A stretch of 34,497 nucleotides of DNA, taken from the NCBI GenBank assembly GCA_015232705.1, contig JADFZD010000004.1:1-34497 (forward strand). Reading direction: 5' to 3'. Of the stretch, positions 1 to 10,600 are shown one piece after another; the stretch's first letter is position 1, and the number at the start of each line of letters is the position of its first letter. The DNA is from Magnetococcales bacterium (lineage in GTDB: Bacteria > Pseudomonadota > Magnetococcia > Magnetococcales > Magnetaquicoccaceae). The position numbers were made by a program, and so were the translations under genes. The notes under the pieces are model-generated. The model did not search any database. It was not told the DNA's origin and saw only the letters and a list, made by a program, of their open reading frames with translations.

Positions 1-80
1 TAATGAGGCTTTCTTCCGATTTGCCAGATGGATCAAGAGGTTGCCGCAGGTGATTGCCCGCAACTGCCGGATCTAGGTTT

Positions 81-317
81 AAACCGCACCCAGCTTGGAA
101 TGTGTCGTTTTTGCTGGTGAAAAAGGGGAGAGGGTCTGGGGGATTCATCTCCCAGGGTTTTGATTTTAGCGCGCTCTCCAAAAGAAGCATTTTCGCCTCT
201 TTTGCAAAAAGTGCGCTGCGCGCCGCCTTCGTGGGAGTCGTTTCCGTTTTTTGGAAACGTCCCACATCTTGCACGCGGCCAGTTGGAAAACGTCGTATCC
301 CATGATGGGTACGGTTT
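81..317 (+). repeat. Structured intergenic repeat, copy A, with ~31-bp imperfect terminal inverted repeats and two internal hairpins
   Basis: Left end 81-111 AAACCGCACCCAGCTTGGAATGTGTCGTTTT is inverted at 287-317 (24/31 match). Internal hairpins lie at about 188-215 and 232-265. Same order as the copy at 22662-22908. Confidence 0.75.
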
Positions 318-414
318 GAAAACCAAGTCACACAGTCAAAATCAGAACCTCAGGGCTTCGCCCCGAACCCTGCCAGGGACCATTCCTGGACCCCACCCGT
401 TGGTATTTACCCCA

Positions 415-1737
415 TCACAACCCCTTGGCCAACGCCTCCCGCGCTGACAACGCCGGCTTCTGCGACGATGGTACCTCTCCCAACAAACTGTATATGACCC
501 ATTCATAACGCTGCTTGGCCTCACGCGTCGCCGCATCCGCCACCGCTTGCATCTTGGAGAGCTTGAAATAATCCCCACCCAGCAAACGCAACGCCTTCAT
601 GGAACCCAACTTCTTGGCAATGCCACAGGCCAACATCTGCTTGCCGGACACATGATTGATGCGCTGAAAGGCCCCCTCCATCTGAATCGGATCCCCCTCC
701 TGCACCAACCCCCAAGCCAATATCTTGCCGGCGACGGAATCTCCACGCATCATGCGCGCCGCCCTGCCCATCACCTTCGGCTTGCTCTTGTCCTTCTCCT
801 CCAGACTGCGCTGCACCAGCTTGGCCGTGAGAATCTCACCCGCATCCGTATCGTCGGTGACATACTTTTCGAGTAGGGTCACCAAAGCCGCAGTATCGGC
901 CAATTTGGTCAAAGCCACAGCCAGAATCGCCGTGGCCTTGGCATTGCCCTTGGTGGCGGTCAGGGAACGCACCAAAGGCTCAATGGCAACCTCCTTGCGG
1001 TTGACAATGCCTGTGGCCAGAATCGTGGTGCCCGGCGACTCGTTGGCCATCAGCTTGATCGCCTCCAACATCTGCTCCATGGTTCCACGACCCATCACCT
1101 CCATGGCCCAGATGATCTCCGCATCCGGCTGATCCGGCGGAGCCGTGGCAATCGCACGAATCACATGGTTGATCGTCCCCTGCTCGGCAATCCCCATGGC
1201 CAACGATTTCATCGCCTCCGGACTGATCGTGGCATGACGCAACCCGTCAATCAATGGATTGACCCCTTTGTGGGAAACAATGCCATGAGCCAAGGCGTTG
1301 ACCAATTCGATGTCCCCAGAAACCTTGGACATGGCATCCACCATGTGAAATGCCTTGACCTCCGGATGACGCAAAATTTCGGCAATCATGGTGCGAACCT
1401 GGGCCGGATCGTCCTGAAGCTTGCCCAAGACATCGATCATCTTCTTGAGCTTGCCTTCCTGAATCACACCCTCGACATCGACGTTGCTCTTCTTCTCCTC
1501 ATGGTACTCCGAGGAGGAACCGCCGGATGAGGTGCCACCACTCTTGCGAACACCACCCTTTTGTGGCTCGTCATCGAACTCCTGTGCCGGCACGAAACGG
1601 GTGGAAAGGTTGTCCAACGCCTGAGGCGCCTTGTCCCCCAAAGCATCCTTCAGGATGTCGCGTATCTTATCCAACTGTTCTTGTGTGTAAATGTCCCGTC
1701 CCGCCATCGATCCATCCCCATGTTGCTTGAATTGCAA
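415..1737 (-). CDS. Uncharacterised repeat-rich alpha-helical protein (HEAT/ARM-like), 440 aa
   Basis: Long ORF with repeated ~35-40 aa helical units (e.g. ...AKATAILAVALTKLADTAALVTLL...). No recognised catalytic motif. The start may be internal, at MAGRDIYTQEQ. Confidence 0.7.
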   Translation of the reverse strand: MQFKQHGDGSMAGRDIYTQEQLDKIRDILKDALGDKAPQALDNLSTRFVPAQEFDDEPQKGGVRKSGGTSSGGSSSEYHEEKKSNVDVEGVIQEGKLKKMIDVLGKLQDDPAQVRTMIAEILRHPEVKAFHMVDAMSKVSGDIELVNALAHGIVSHKGVNPLIDGLRHATISPEAMKSLAMGIAEQGTINHVIRAIATAPPDQPDAEIIWAMEVMGRGTMEQMLEAIKLMANESPGTTILATGIVNRKEVAIEPLVRSLTATKGNAKATAILAVALTKLADTAALVTLLEKYVTDDTDAGEILTAKLVQRSLEEKDKSKPKVMGRAARMMRGDSVAGKILAWGLVQEGDPIQMEGAFQRINHVSGKQMLACGIAKKLGSMKALRLLGGDYFKLSKMQAVADAATREAKQRYEWVIYSLLGEVPSSQKPALSAREALAKGL

Positions 1738-1826
1738 ACTTACTCGGATACCATGGATTTTGCTGCATCGCTTGCGCTATTCTATCACATACTATCGAAG
1801 CAAGACGATACCAACTCCATCTATAT

Positions 1827-2486
1827 TTGTGTACGGGGCCTAAAAACATGACCAATCACCCATCCGGCCAAACGCTCGTGCTTCTGGACGACCTGAATCC
1901 GGAGCGTCAACGCATCTACCTGGAGAGCCGATATCTGGCCATCGATACCGAGACCATGGGCCTGAAGACCCGTCGCGATCGGCTCTGTCTGGTGCAAATG
2001 TGCAACGAGGCGGGGGTGATCACTCTGGTGCAAACCCGAAACCATCAGGCCCCACGCCTCAAGGAGGTGCTGGAATCCGACAAGGTGCTCAAAATCGCCC
2101 ACTACGCCCGCTTCGACATCGCCGCCATCAAGCATTGGCTGAAGATGGATCTCCATCCGGTTTTCTGCACCAAAATCGCCTCACGCCTGACCCGCACCTT
2201 TACCGATCGACACGGCCTGAAGGATGTGACCGCCGAACTCCTCGGCGTCGAACTCGACAAGGAACAGCAATCCTCGGATTGGGCCGCCGAGCAGCTCACC
2301 GCGAAGCAGATCGCCTACGCTTCCGCAGATGTGATCCATCTGGTGGCACTCAAGGAACGGTTGGAAACGCTGCTGCGCCGCGAGGGCCGACTGGAGCTGG
2401 CGGAAGCCTGCATGCACTTTCTGCCGCAACGCGCGGCACTCGACCTGGCCGGTTGGGAGGAGGAGGACATCTTCGCCCATCACTGA
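1827..2486 (+). CDS. rnd: Ribonuclease D-like 3'-5' exonuclease
   Basis: DEDD exonuclease motifs: YLAIDTETMGL, KIAHYARFDIAAI, YASADVIHLVAL. True start is probably MTNHPSGQT near 1848. Confidence 0.85.
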   Translation: MCTGPKNMTNHPSGQTLVLLDDLNPERQRIYLESRYLAIDTETMGLKTRRDRLCLVQMCNEAGVITLVQTRNHQAPRLKEVLESDKVLKIAHYARFDIAAIKHWLKMDLHPVFCTKIASRLTRTFTDRHGLKDVTAELLGVELDKEQQSSDWAAEQLTAKQIAYASADVIHLVALKERLETLLRREGRLELAEACMHFLPQRAALDLAGWEEEDIFAHH

Positions 2487-2586
2487 TACCCGGCCCCATT
2501 CACACCTGGTACAGCGCGGCGCATGAATCACGCTGCGCCGCCATTGTCTCAGGTGATCGCAACTGTGTCGAAGCCGGTTTGAACGT

Positions 2587-4074
2587 TTACCGCCCCGTTC
2601 CGACCATCGCGATCCTCTCTGCCCATGCCGAGGCCGAAGCACGAGAGAGATCCAGCATCCAGTCTGGATAGAGTCCCAGCAGCAGGATCAATCCCGCAAA
2701 GGTGTAAAGCACCAGTTTTTCGCGCGGCAGGAGTTCTGGCAGAATTTCCGGCAGATTTCTGTTCAGCGGGCCGAGAAAGGCTTTGCGGTAAAAGCCGAGA
2801 AAATACCCGGCGCCGAGGATCACCCCGCCCAGTCCGGCCAATCCGGAGCCGGCGTGCGCCTTAAGGCTGCTGATCACGAGCAGCAGCTCTCCGGGAAAGC
2901 CAGAGGTCAACGGCATGCCCATGCCAGCCAATCCCAGCAGCAGAAACAGGCCGCTCATCACCGGCAGAGGTCGCGCCAGCCCCCCCAGATGGATCAGATC
3001 CGTGGAACCGACACGCTGGTGCAGGAATCCGATCAAAAGGAAGAGTCCCCCGGAGGTGAGGGCAAAGTTGAACAGCTGATTGACCGCCCCTTGTACCCCC
3101 TGGACGGTCAGAGTGGCCAGACCGAGCACCACCAGGCCGACATGGCTGATGGACGAAAAGGCAAGCATGCGCCGCAGGTTGGTTTGGGCCAGGGCCGAAA
3201 GCGCGCCGTAGACGATGGAGACCACGGCCAGTCCGGCAAGCAACCAGTGGAGTTCGCGGGCCACGTCGGGCGCGAGCGGCAAAAGAAAGCGCAGCAGTCC
3301 GTAGGCGCCGAGTTTGAGACCGGTCATGATGGCAGTCATCGAGACCGGTCCTTCCATGGAGACGATCGGCAGCCAGACATGCAGGGGAACCAGAGGCACC
3401 TTGATTCCGAAGCCGACCAGCAGCAGGAAGAAGACCGGCCATTGGGTGCTTTTAGGCAGAGGATGTTGCAGCCACCGGGTGAGATCGAAGCTCAGCGTCT
3501 GTCCAGGTTGGGCTTGAGCCATGATGAGCAGGCCGAAGAGGAGTGCGGCTCCGCCGGCGAGCATGAAGAGGGTATATTTGACCGCTGCGTGACGCCGATC
3601 CGGCCCCATGCCCCACAGAGCGATCAGGAAGTGGATGGGTATCAGGGTCAATTCCCAGAATAGGAAGAACAGCAGAGCATCGAGGGCGCAGAACAGCCCC
3701 ATGGTCACCCCTTCGAGGAGCAGGAGCAGGGCGAAGTAGAGGTTGGGCAATACCCGACCGGTGAGGTTCCAGTTGGCAATCAGGGTCGCCAGAAAGAGCA
3801 GTGCGCAGGCCGGGAGAAGCAGTACCGAGAGTCCATCGACCCCCAGCAGGTATTCGGCGTGGATGGAGGGGATCCAGGTATGGCGTTCCATCAATTGGAA
3901 GCCGGACAGTTGCGGATCGATTTTGGCGACCACGTTCAGAGAGATCAGCAGTTCGCCGATTCCCACCCCGACCGCGAGTGCGCGTGCCTGGCGGGGGTGT
4001 GGGGCGAGCCAGGCCAGGAAGGCGCCAAGAAGCGGCAGACCGATCAAGACCGTGAGAAGCGGAGGGCTGTTCAT
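2587..4074 (-). CDS. NuoM-like (Proton_antipo_M family) membrane subunit
   Basis: 495 aa, polytopic. Has FLFWELTLIPIHFLIALWG and FGIKVPLVPLHVWLP, matching the TM5 Glu and TM7 Lys motifs of NuoM. Start overlaps the stop of the upstream gene. Confidence 0.85.
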   Translation of the reverse strand: MNSPPLLTVLIGLPLLGAFLAWLAPHPRQARALAVGVGIGELLISLNVVAKIDPQLSGFQLMERHTWIPSIHAEYLLGVDGLSVLLLPACALLFLATLIANWNLTGRVLPNLYFALLLLLEGVTMGLFCALDALLFFLFWELTLIPIHFLIALWGMGPDRRHAAVKYTLFMLAGGAALLFGLLIMAQAQPGQTLSFDLTRWLQHPLPKSTQWPVFFLLLVGFGIKVPLVPLHVWLPIVSMEGPVSMTAIMTGLKLGAYGLLRFLLPLAPDVARELHWLLAGLAVVSIVYGALSALAQTNLRRMLAFSSISHVGLVVLGLATLTVQGVQGAVNQLFNFALTSGGLFLLIGFLHQRVGSTDLIHLGGLARPLPVMSGLFLLLGLAGMGMPLTSGFPGELLLVISSLKAHAGSGLAGLGGVILGAGYFLGFYRKAFLGPLNRNLPEILPELLPREKLVLYTFAGLILLLGLYPDWMLDLSRASASAWAERIAMVGTGR

Positions 4075-5585
4075 GGCCGTTCTCCGTGGTGTGCAAAGGG
4101 TGCGGCCAAGGTCTGCGCGCTCTTTTTGACCAGTGCCAGCCAGGGATCCGCGTTGAAGCCCGAGGCGAGTTGCACGGCGATCAAGAGGGCGGCCAACCCT
4201 TTTTCGATGGTGGTTGTGCGTGCCATTGAGGCGAGCGGAGGGGCCTGCGTGGCGTGTGAGGCCAGGAAGGCACGTTGAAAGGCCCAGAGCAGGCAGGCAG
4301 CGGCGGCGACGTTGCCGAGTGCGGCAAGTACGGTAACCAAGGCGCCGAACCGTTCTATTGCGGCCTCCAGGAGGAGGTGTACGGCATCGAAACCGGGTGT
4401 GCCGGGCATACCGACCACGGAGAAGGCGGCGACCAGGAAAGCGATGCCCACAAGCGGCAGTGGGGAGAGGAGTCCACCGAGTTTTTCGAAGCCCAGGCTC
4501 TCGGTACGTTGATGGACGATCCCTACCATGAGCATCAGGGTAGAGATGGCCAAGCCGAAGGATCCGGAGAGCATGATGCTTCCCTGGAAGGCGTGGGGGT
4601 GGAGACTGAACAGGCCGATCACCAGGATCCCGGTATGGCTGACCACGGCGTAAGCGAGGAGTTTTCTTAAATTCTTCTGAACCAGGGCCAGGAGTGCGCT
4701 ATAGAGGATTCCGACCGCGGCGATGGCGATGACGAACGCATGCCAGCGCCAGGCTGCTTCGGGAAAGAGTGGAAAAAGAAAGCGCAGCATGCCATGGATT
4801 CCGGTTTTGAGTCCCAGGAGGAGCACCATGGCGGCGGCGACGGTGCCATGTTCCATGACCTGGGGCAGCCAGCCGTGAAGGGGGAAGAGTGGCACGCGGA
4901 TGGCGAGGCCATAGAACAGCAGGAAGAAGATGACGTTTTGCAGATAGGGACTGCGTTCATCTCCGAGGATTGCGGTCCATTCGAAGGTCCATTGGCCTCC
5001 GGTCAGTTCAGCGTGGTGCCAGCCGAGCATGAGGGTAGCGGCGAGCAGCAGCAGGATGCTGGTTCCCATGAACTGGTAGTAGCGTTGATTGGCGCGTCGT
5101 TCGTCGGAGGAGAGCGACCAGGTGGAGAGCAGGTAGCCAACGAAGCCGGTTTGCAGCGTTGCCATGAGGGTATACCAGAGCAGGTCGAGTGTTGCGAACT
5201 GTCCGACCAGGGTAGCCTCTGAAGCGAGCACGACGGTAAAGAAGCGGGGCAGGCGTTGGAAGCGACGCACCAGACCGCCGTAGAGCAGCACCAGCAGGCA
5301 CAGGAAGGCGGAGAGGAGCACGAAAAGAACGGTAATCCCATCGGCTGCCGAGGTATGGATCAGCCAGTCGGTGAGTGGCAGGCGGGTATACCATTGCCAG
5401 TTGGCGAGGGTGGGATCGAACAGTTGATAAAGTCGCAGGCTGAGGAGCAGTTCGCCGAAGGAGGTGATGAGGGCGATGGGCCAGGCCAGCCAGGGGCGTT
5501 GGACGAAGAGCAGCCAGAGTGCGCCGAGTATGGGCAGGAGTTGCAGCCAGCCGAGAAGGTGGGTATCGATGGCGTGGATGGTCAT
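4071..5585 (-). CDS. Divergent NuoM/NuoN-like membrane subunit
   Basis: 504 aa, polytopic. Has LAIRVPLFPLHGWLPQVMEHGTVAAAMVLLLGLKTG. Overlaps the downstream NuoM-like gene by 4 nt. Confidence 0.8.
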   Translation of the reverse strand: MTIHAIDTHLLGWLQLLPILGALWLLFVQRPWLAWPIALITSFGELLLSLRLYQLFDPTLANWQWYTRLPLTDWLIHTSAADGITVLFVLLSAFLCLLVLLYGGLVRRFQRLPRFFTVVLASEATLVGQFATLDLLWYTLMATLQTGFVGYLLSTWSLSSDERRANQRYYQFMGTSILLLLAATLMLGWHHAELTGGQWTFEWTAILGDERSPYLQNVIFFLLFYGLAIRVPLFPLHGWLPQVMEHGTVAAAMVLLLGLKTGIHGMLRFLFPLFPEAAWRWHAFVIAIAAVGILYSALLALVQKNLRKLLAYAVVSHTGILVIGLFSLHPHAFQGSIMLSGSFGLAISTLMLMVGIVHQRTESLGFEKLGGLLSPLPLVGIAFLVAAFSVVGMPGTPGFDAVHLLLEAAIERFGALVTVLAALGNVAAAACLLWAFQRAFLASHATQAPPLASMARTTTIEKGLAALLIAVQLASGFNADPWLALVKKSAQTLAAPFAHHGERP

Positions 5586-5717
5586 GGTGGCGTGGTTCGT
5601 CGTGATCTCTTGAGTGTCACGGGGGTCCTGGGGCGTTTATCACCCCCGGCGGGGGCGGGGCGGCGCCCCGCGACTTTGCTTTTTTTCTTTATGTCCTTTG
5701 GCGCGACGTGATGCAGA

Positions 5718-6055
5718 ACAAATTTTCACGTTTTAGGTGAAAATTTTTTACGCGCCAGCCTGGGCTGCGGGATCGTTTTGCAATTTTGGCAAAACGATCC
5801 CGCGAACAGGGCCCAAAATAAACACACCGCCGAAGACGGCTATCTGCCGAAAACCATTGTCCATGAACCATTGCCCAAAAGCGGCAACGATTCATGGACA
5901 TATAAGAGAGCGCGCTTGCGCACTTTTTCGCAAATGACGCGAAGAGGTGCTTTTCGTGTAAGGCGCGCGAAAGTCAAATAACGTCAAAAATAAATCAAAA
6001 CCTCAAGGACTTCGCCCTGAACCCTGCCAGGGGCCGTTGGACCCCATCCACGGGA
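5718..6055 (+). repeat. Structured intergenic repeat, copy B (HP1-HP2-HP3-HP4-P module)
   Basis: Hairpins at about 5720-5746, 5767-5803 (perfect 15-bp stem) and 5858-5900, then a GC-rich inverted region, then CCTCAAGGACTTCGCCCTGAACCCTGCCAGGGGCC. Parallels 22916-23205. Confidence 0.75.
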
Positions 6056-6072
6056 GCCTGACCTCCACGCTT

Positions 6073-7629
6073 TTACAAAATAATCAAAAAGGTCAACACA
6101 ATCATCAGGATCAAATACCTCGTCTCCCCCAGGGACTGCTCGGCGCGCGTCAAGTAGCTCCCCAGAAAGGCCAAAACCTTCACCAATCCATCACCACTGC
6201 TTTTTAGTACAAACTGTTCCTCGATCCAGGACAACACCAACGCCGCACGCTCCAATACCCGACCAAACATGCCACGCCCACCCGCTACCCCAATCCCGGA
6301 ACCCTCGACCACCGTGGAAAAATCGTTCCACTCGGCACGCGCCGCCAACAGGGTCTCCCGCAACGGACGCCCGGCCATACGATTGATCACCAACTCCTCG
6401 AACATCCGGGCATCGCGCGCCAAAGCCATGGTGGGCCGGGTGATGAGGGCATCGGTCAGGGTATCAAGCCAACCACGATGCAACGCCAGATTGTACAGAT
6501 CGTGACTCTGACCCAACCACTCCGGAACAGGTCGCACCGCTCCCTCACCCAGATGAAGATACGAAGGAGAGAGCAAAAATTGATAGAGACGCCAGGAGGC
6601 ATGGGCTACCAGATGCCATAATGCCAAATCGAAATACCCGGCGCCACACGCAGCAAACATCAATCCCAACTGCGCCAGAGTGGCGTAGATCAGGGCGCTC
6701 TTGACATCAGTCTGCACCCGCCCGATGGCCGAAGCAAAAACAGCGGTGAGCATGCCAAGCAGCAACAAAAGCGCCATCAATACTGGGGCATGCCACAGCA
6801 ACGGCTCGGCGCGAATCACCAGAAAAATGCCCGCATGCGCCATCAGGGCACCGTAAAAAACCGCGCTGGAGGGGGTGGGCCCCTCCAGGGCACGCGCGAT
6901 CCAGGCGGAAAACGGAAGCTGCGCGGATTTGGCCAGGGCCGCGATCACCAGTCCGAAGGCAACAATCGGCACCGGCGGAGAGAGATGCTGATGCGATGCC
7001 AGGAACAGCTCGGGCCACTCCAACCCCGCACCCCACATCACGGCCATGGCCATGGCCAGAAGCAATCCCGCATCCCCGAAACGGTTGGTGACAAAAGCAC
7101 GGGTGGCGTTCTCGGCAGCGGTGGCCCGGTCGCGCATGTAGGAGATCAACAGATAGGAGGCCAATCCAGCCAGCTCCCAGCCGATAAAGGTGATCACCAG
7201 ATTGCCGGCCAGGGCAATGGTCAGCATGCCGCCGGCAAACAGGGACAGGATGGCGAAAAATCGATGAAAACCAGCCTCACGATGCAGATATTCAACCGAA
7301 AAACGAAGCGTCACCAGACATCCGGCAGCAGAAAGCGTGGCCATGAACAGACCGGGACGGTCGAGGAGCAGACTGACGGTCACCCGGAACTCGCCGCTCA
7401 CCAGCCACGGAAAGTAGATCCGATGTCCCGGCGGACCCTGAATCAGGGCCATGAGATCCAGCAGCAACAGCGCCAATAACGACCCACCCACGGCAAAAAG
7501 AGCAATCCGGGCCGTGCCACGCTCCCCGGCCTCGCCGACCCGTCCTCCGGTCAACATGCCAACGCCGATCCAGAGCGCAGCCAACAAAGGAAGCAGCGGG
7601 ATCAAAATCCAACCGTCAGGCCACGACAT
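6073..7629 (-). CDS. NuoL/DabB-like proton-channel membrane subunit
   Basis: Within ORF 6073..7800. Likely start MSWPDGWILIPLLPLLAAL overlaps the 3' end of dabA. Has FIGWELAGLASYLLISY and EGPTPSSAVFYGALMAHAGIFLVIR. Confidence 0.8.
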   Translation of the reverse strand: MSWPDGWILIPLLPLLAALWIGVGMLTGGRVGEAGERGTARIALFAVGGSLLALLLLDLMALIQGPPGHRIYFPWLVSGEFRVTVSLLLDRPGLFMATLSAAGCLVTLRFSVEYLHREAGFHRFFAILSLFAGGMLTIALAGNLVITFIGWELAGLASYLLISYMRDRATAAENATRAFVTNRFGDAGLLLAMAMAVMWGAGLEWPELFLASHQHLSPPVPIVAFGLVIAALAKSAQLPFSAWIARALEGPTPSSAVFYGALMAHAGIFLVIRAEPLLWHAPVLMALLLLLGMLTAVFASAIGRVQTDVKSALIYATLAQLGLMFAACGAGYFDLALWHLVAHASWRLYQFLLSPSYLHLGEGAVRPVPEWLGQSHDLYNLALHRGWLDTLTDALITRPTMALARDARMFEELVINRMAGRPLRETLLAARAEWNDFSTVVEGSGIGVAGGRGMFGRVLERAALVLSWIEEQFVLKSSGDGLVKVLAFLGSYLTRAEQSLGETRYLILMIVLTFLIIL

Positions 7630-10600
7630 GGGCGGACTCCTCGGGCAGGGCAATAAGCGCGGGTGGCAGAGGATCGAAATGGCCCTGGTACCAATCCTTG
7701 GAGTTGTCGGCATATGGTGGCGCCGGCAGGGTGTTTTCCCAGATCTGCCAGCCGCTCCCAGGCACGAAGTGATGCATGACGCCACTCTCCGGATCCACAC
7801 AGGCCAGCTCGATCCAACCGTTGCCCACCAGCTCGCGAATCGGCTCCTGACGCAGATAGATCTCGGTGAGAATCTCCGGACGCTGCTCGACGATCACCAA
7901 AAGTCGCATCGCCTCGTGGATCTCGATCATCTGGCGCGGCAGTCCGGTACGCAAATCCGAAGCACTCCCCTCCATCACCCCGAACAGACCGGTGATGTTA
8001 TGCACCACCTTGGTGCCGCACCCGTAACGCTCGTTGTCCACGGTGGAAAAGTAGTACTCCAGACTGATGCCGGCACCCACCGGTCCTGCCGCGAGCAGGA
8101 TCGATTCCACGATGCTCCCATCCGGATCGCGCGTCGGATCATAGGAGATCAGATACATGCGCCGATCGAAAAAAACACCGCGCGACACCGAACGCCGTCC
8201 GATCAAGGCCACGGCGTTGGTGGCATGACCCAGCTCCGGCCTGGCCTGACTGAAATCCACCCCACGGCGACGCATGTGCGCCAGAGCGCGCTCCCTGGAG
8301 CCATCGTGCGGAGCCGAAGCGAGCCTCCGCGCGCGCTCGTGCGCCGAGGCAAAACAGGCGGCTTGCAGGGGGGTCTCCAGACGAGCCAAAGCCCCCTTCC
8401 CCGCCGGCGGCAGCCGGTCATGGTCAAACCAGAAAAGCGCTTCGTTGCCGGTATTGTGCTCGCCACCGACAAACCAGCAATCCTCCGGGATGTCGATCCC
8501 CTGGCCACGCAAACGGGCGCGCACCTCGGGATGATTGGCCATGGCCGCAAACAGCCGGGCATTCGGCCCCCCGTGACGACCACTGCAGGCCCCGCAGTCG
8601 TAGGCCGCCAGATGCGGGTTGTTCTGACTGCTGCTCCCGTGTCCCAGAATCGCCACGATGGGCGCAAATCCGTCGGTCAGACCGATGGAACGCAGAAATC
8701 CGGCCACCCGCCCGGCCTGCTCATCCAGGGTGAATCCGACGCGCGGACTCTCCGGGGTGGCCGGGGTGTCGGGATCCGAAGCGGTCAGGGTCACCTCGGT
8801 CGGCACCTCGGTATCCATGTGATTGGCAAAGGTTCCGGTGAGACGGCTGAACGGTTCCGGAAGCCAACTTCGGGCCAGCAAAGAGACCCAGGCGACCGGA
8901 GCCAGCAGCGGGGTGATCAACGTCGGAATCAGCAATCCGCGATGCGTGGCGCGCATGGTCAACCGTTGCCACCAGCCACGGGTACCCAGCCAGCGCCGGT
9001 GCCGTCGCAACGCCGACTCGTGACCGGCACGCGGACGCTCTTCCACACGGTGCGAGGGTGTCACCACCACCGGACAGAGCGGCGACAAGCCGGCGTCGTC
9101 CAGGCCGCGCCAGCTGACCGGCACCCCGAAGAAGCCCGCCGCACCCAAAGTCTCCACACCCGGTGCGATCTCTTCCAAGTGACGCCGTATTCCCTCTTCG
9201 CGATCATCCATGCAGAAGATCACCTGCGCCTCGGGTCGTACCTCACGGGTCGCCCAACGCCCCCGGCCCCGATTGGCCAACAAAGCCGCAAAAATCCGCT
9301 CCCGATAGTGCCGTTCGTAGGCCTTGAGCCACAAGAAACCCTCCTGCTCGTCATCGACCGACTCAAGGACCGCCATCAAAGCGTGGGCCCCTTCCGCGCC
9401 GATGGCCTCCAGATCGGTCGCCGTCAGACCGAGATGCTGGCACAACAAAAACAGCGGCCAGGCGCGCGCACTGGTGACCGAGTGGGGTCGGGAACCGTTC
9501 AACCCATCGGTTTCGGTCCAGATCCGCCAGGCGATCTTGCGCCACTCGGCAGGCAGATCCGGATCACTGGCCGGAATATGAATCAATCGGGTGGCGCGCG
9601 TGGCCAGAAACTCCGGCAAGGACCCGGAGAAAAGGGCATGACGGGCGAAAAACTCCCCGCGATAGCGCTGAAAATGCCATCCCAACATGCCCAACGTCGG
9701 TTCGAGCAGCCAGATCGCCCGACTGAGCCGCAGGGCGAACAGCCGCTCCAGCACCAGCCGTACCGCCAGATAGTCGGCCATGGCCACCCGCGCCGTGCTT
9801 CCCCCATACCCCGGTCGCAGCGACCGCCACATCATCATTCCCGACCAGCCGGGCAGCTCCAGCGCCAGCCGCTCCAGATACCCGCCCCAGCGCGCCTCCG
9901 GCAGCTCCAACCGTTTCAGACAAAAGGCGATCGTCTCCAAGGCATCATCCGGAAGATCCGTCAGTTGCTCCTCCCAGTCCGGGAGATCTTCCAATCCCTG
10001 TCCCTGCTCCCGCACGGCATGCCGTTTCCAGGCCAGATAAAAACCCGCCTCCCGCTCCGGCAGAATCCAGCTTGCCACCCCCAGATCGAGAAAACCGCTC
10101 AAATAGCGCAACAGATAGGGCCGGATGGCCTCCAGAAGATCCTCACCCGTCACCAGACGCAACAGCCCGCGCAACGTCAGATCGCACCCTACCCGCCCGA
10201 CCAGCGCCTCCCACTGACGCCCGGACTCCCCGCGAATCGCGGCGATGATCTCTCGCTGCCCCTCGTACTCGCCCAATCGGGTCGAGTCGTCCGAAAACGG
10301 CGCATCCTCCTCGCTGGCCAGATCGAGCCGCTGTTCGCCATACCCCTCCCGATGGCTCAACCCAAAGCGCTCCAGACAGGCGCGCCACAGCGCCCCCACC
10401 GCCAGACTCTCCTCTTCGAGGGCGAAATGATCGCGACTCTCCTGGGCGACGCCAGACTGCAACTGCTCCAACGCCCCCTTTTCGCCGATCTCCCAGGCCA
10501 ACTGACGCGAAGTGATCGCCCCGATGCCATGTCGCAGCTTCAAGAACAGGATCTCGCCGCGACGCGTGGATGCGACCACCTCCTCGGCGCGTGACTCCGG

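Noticed and set aside
7451-10594. 1047-aa plus-strand ORF antisense to dabA
   Set aside because: It mirrors a strongly supported DUF2309 gene. The translation is low-complexity (R/Q/P/H-rich) with no domain, a usual antisense artefact in GC-rich DNA.
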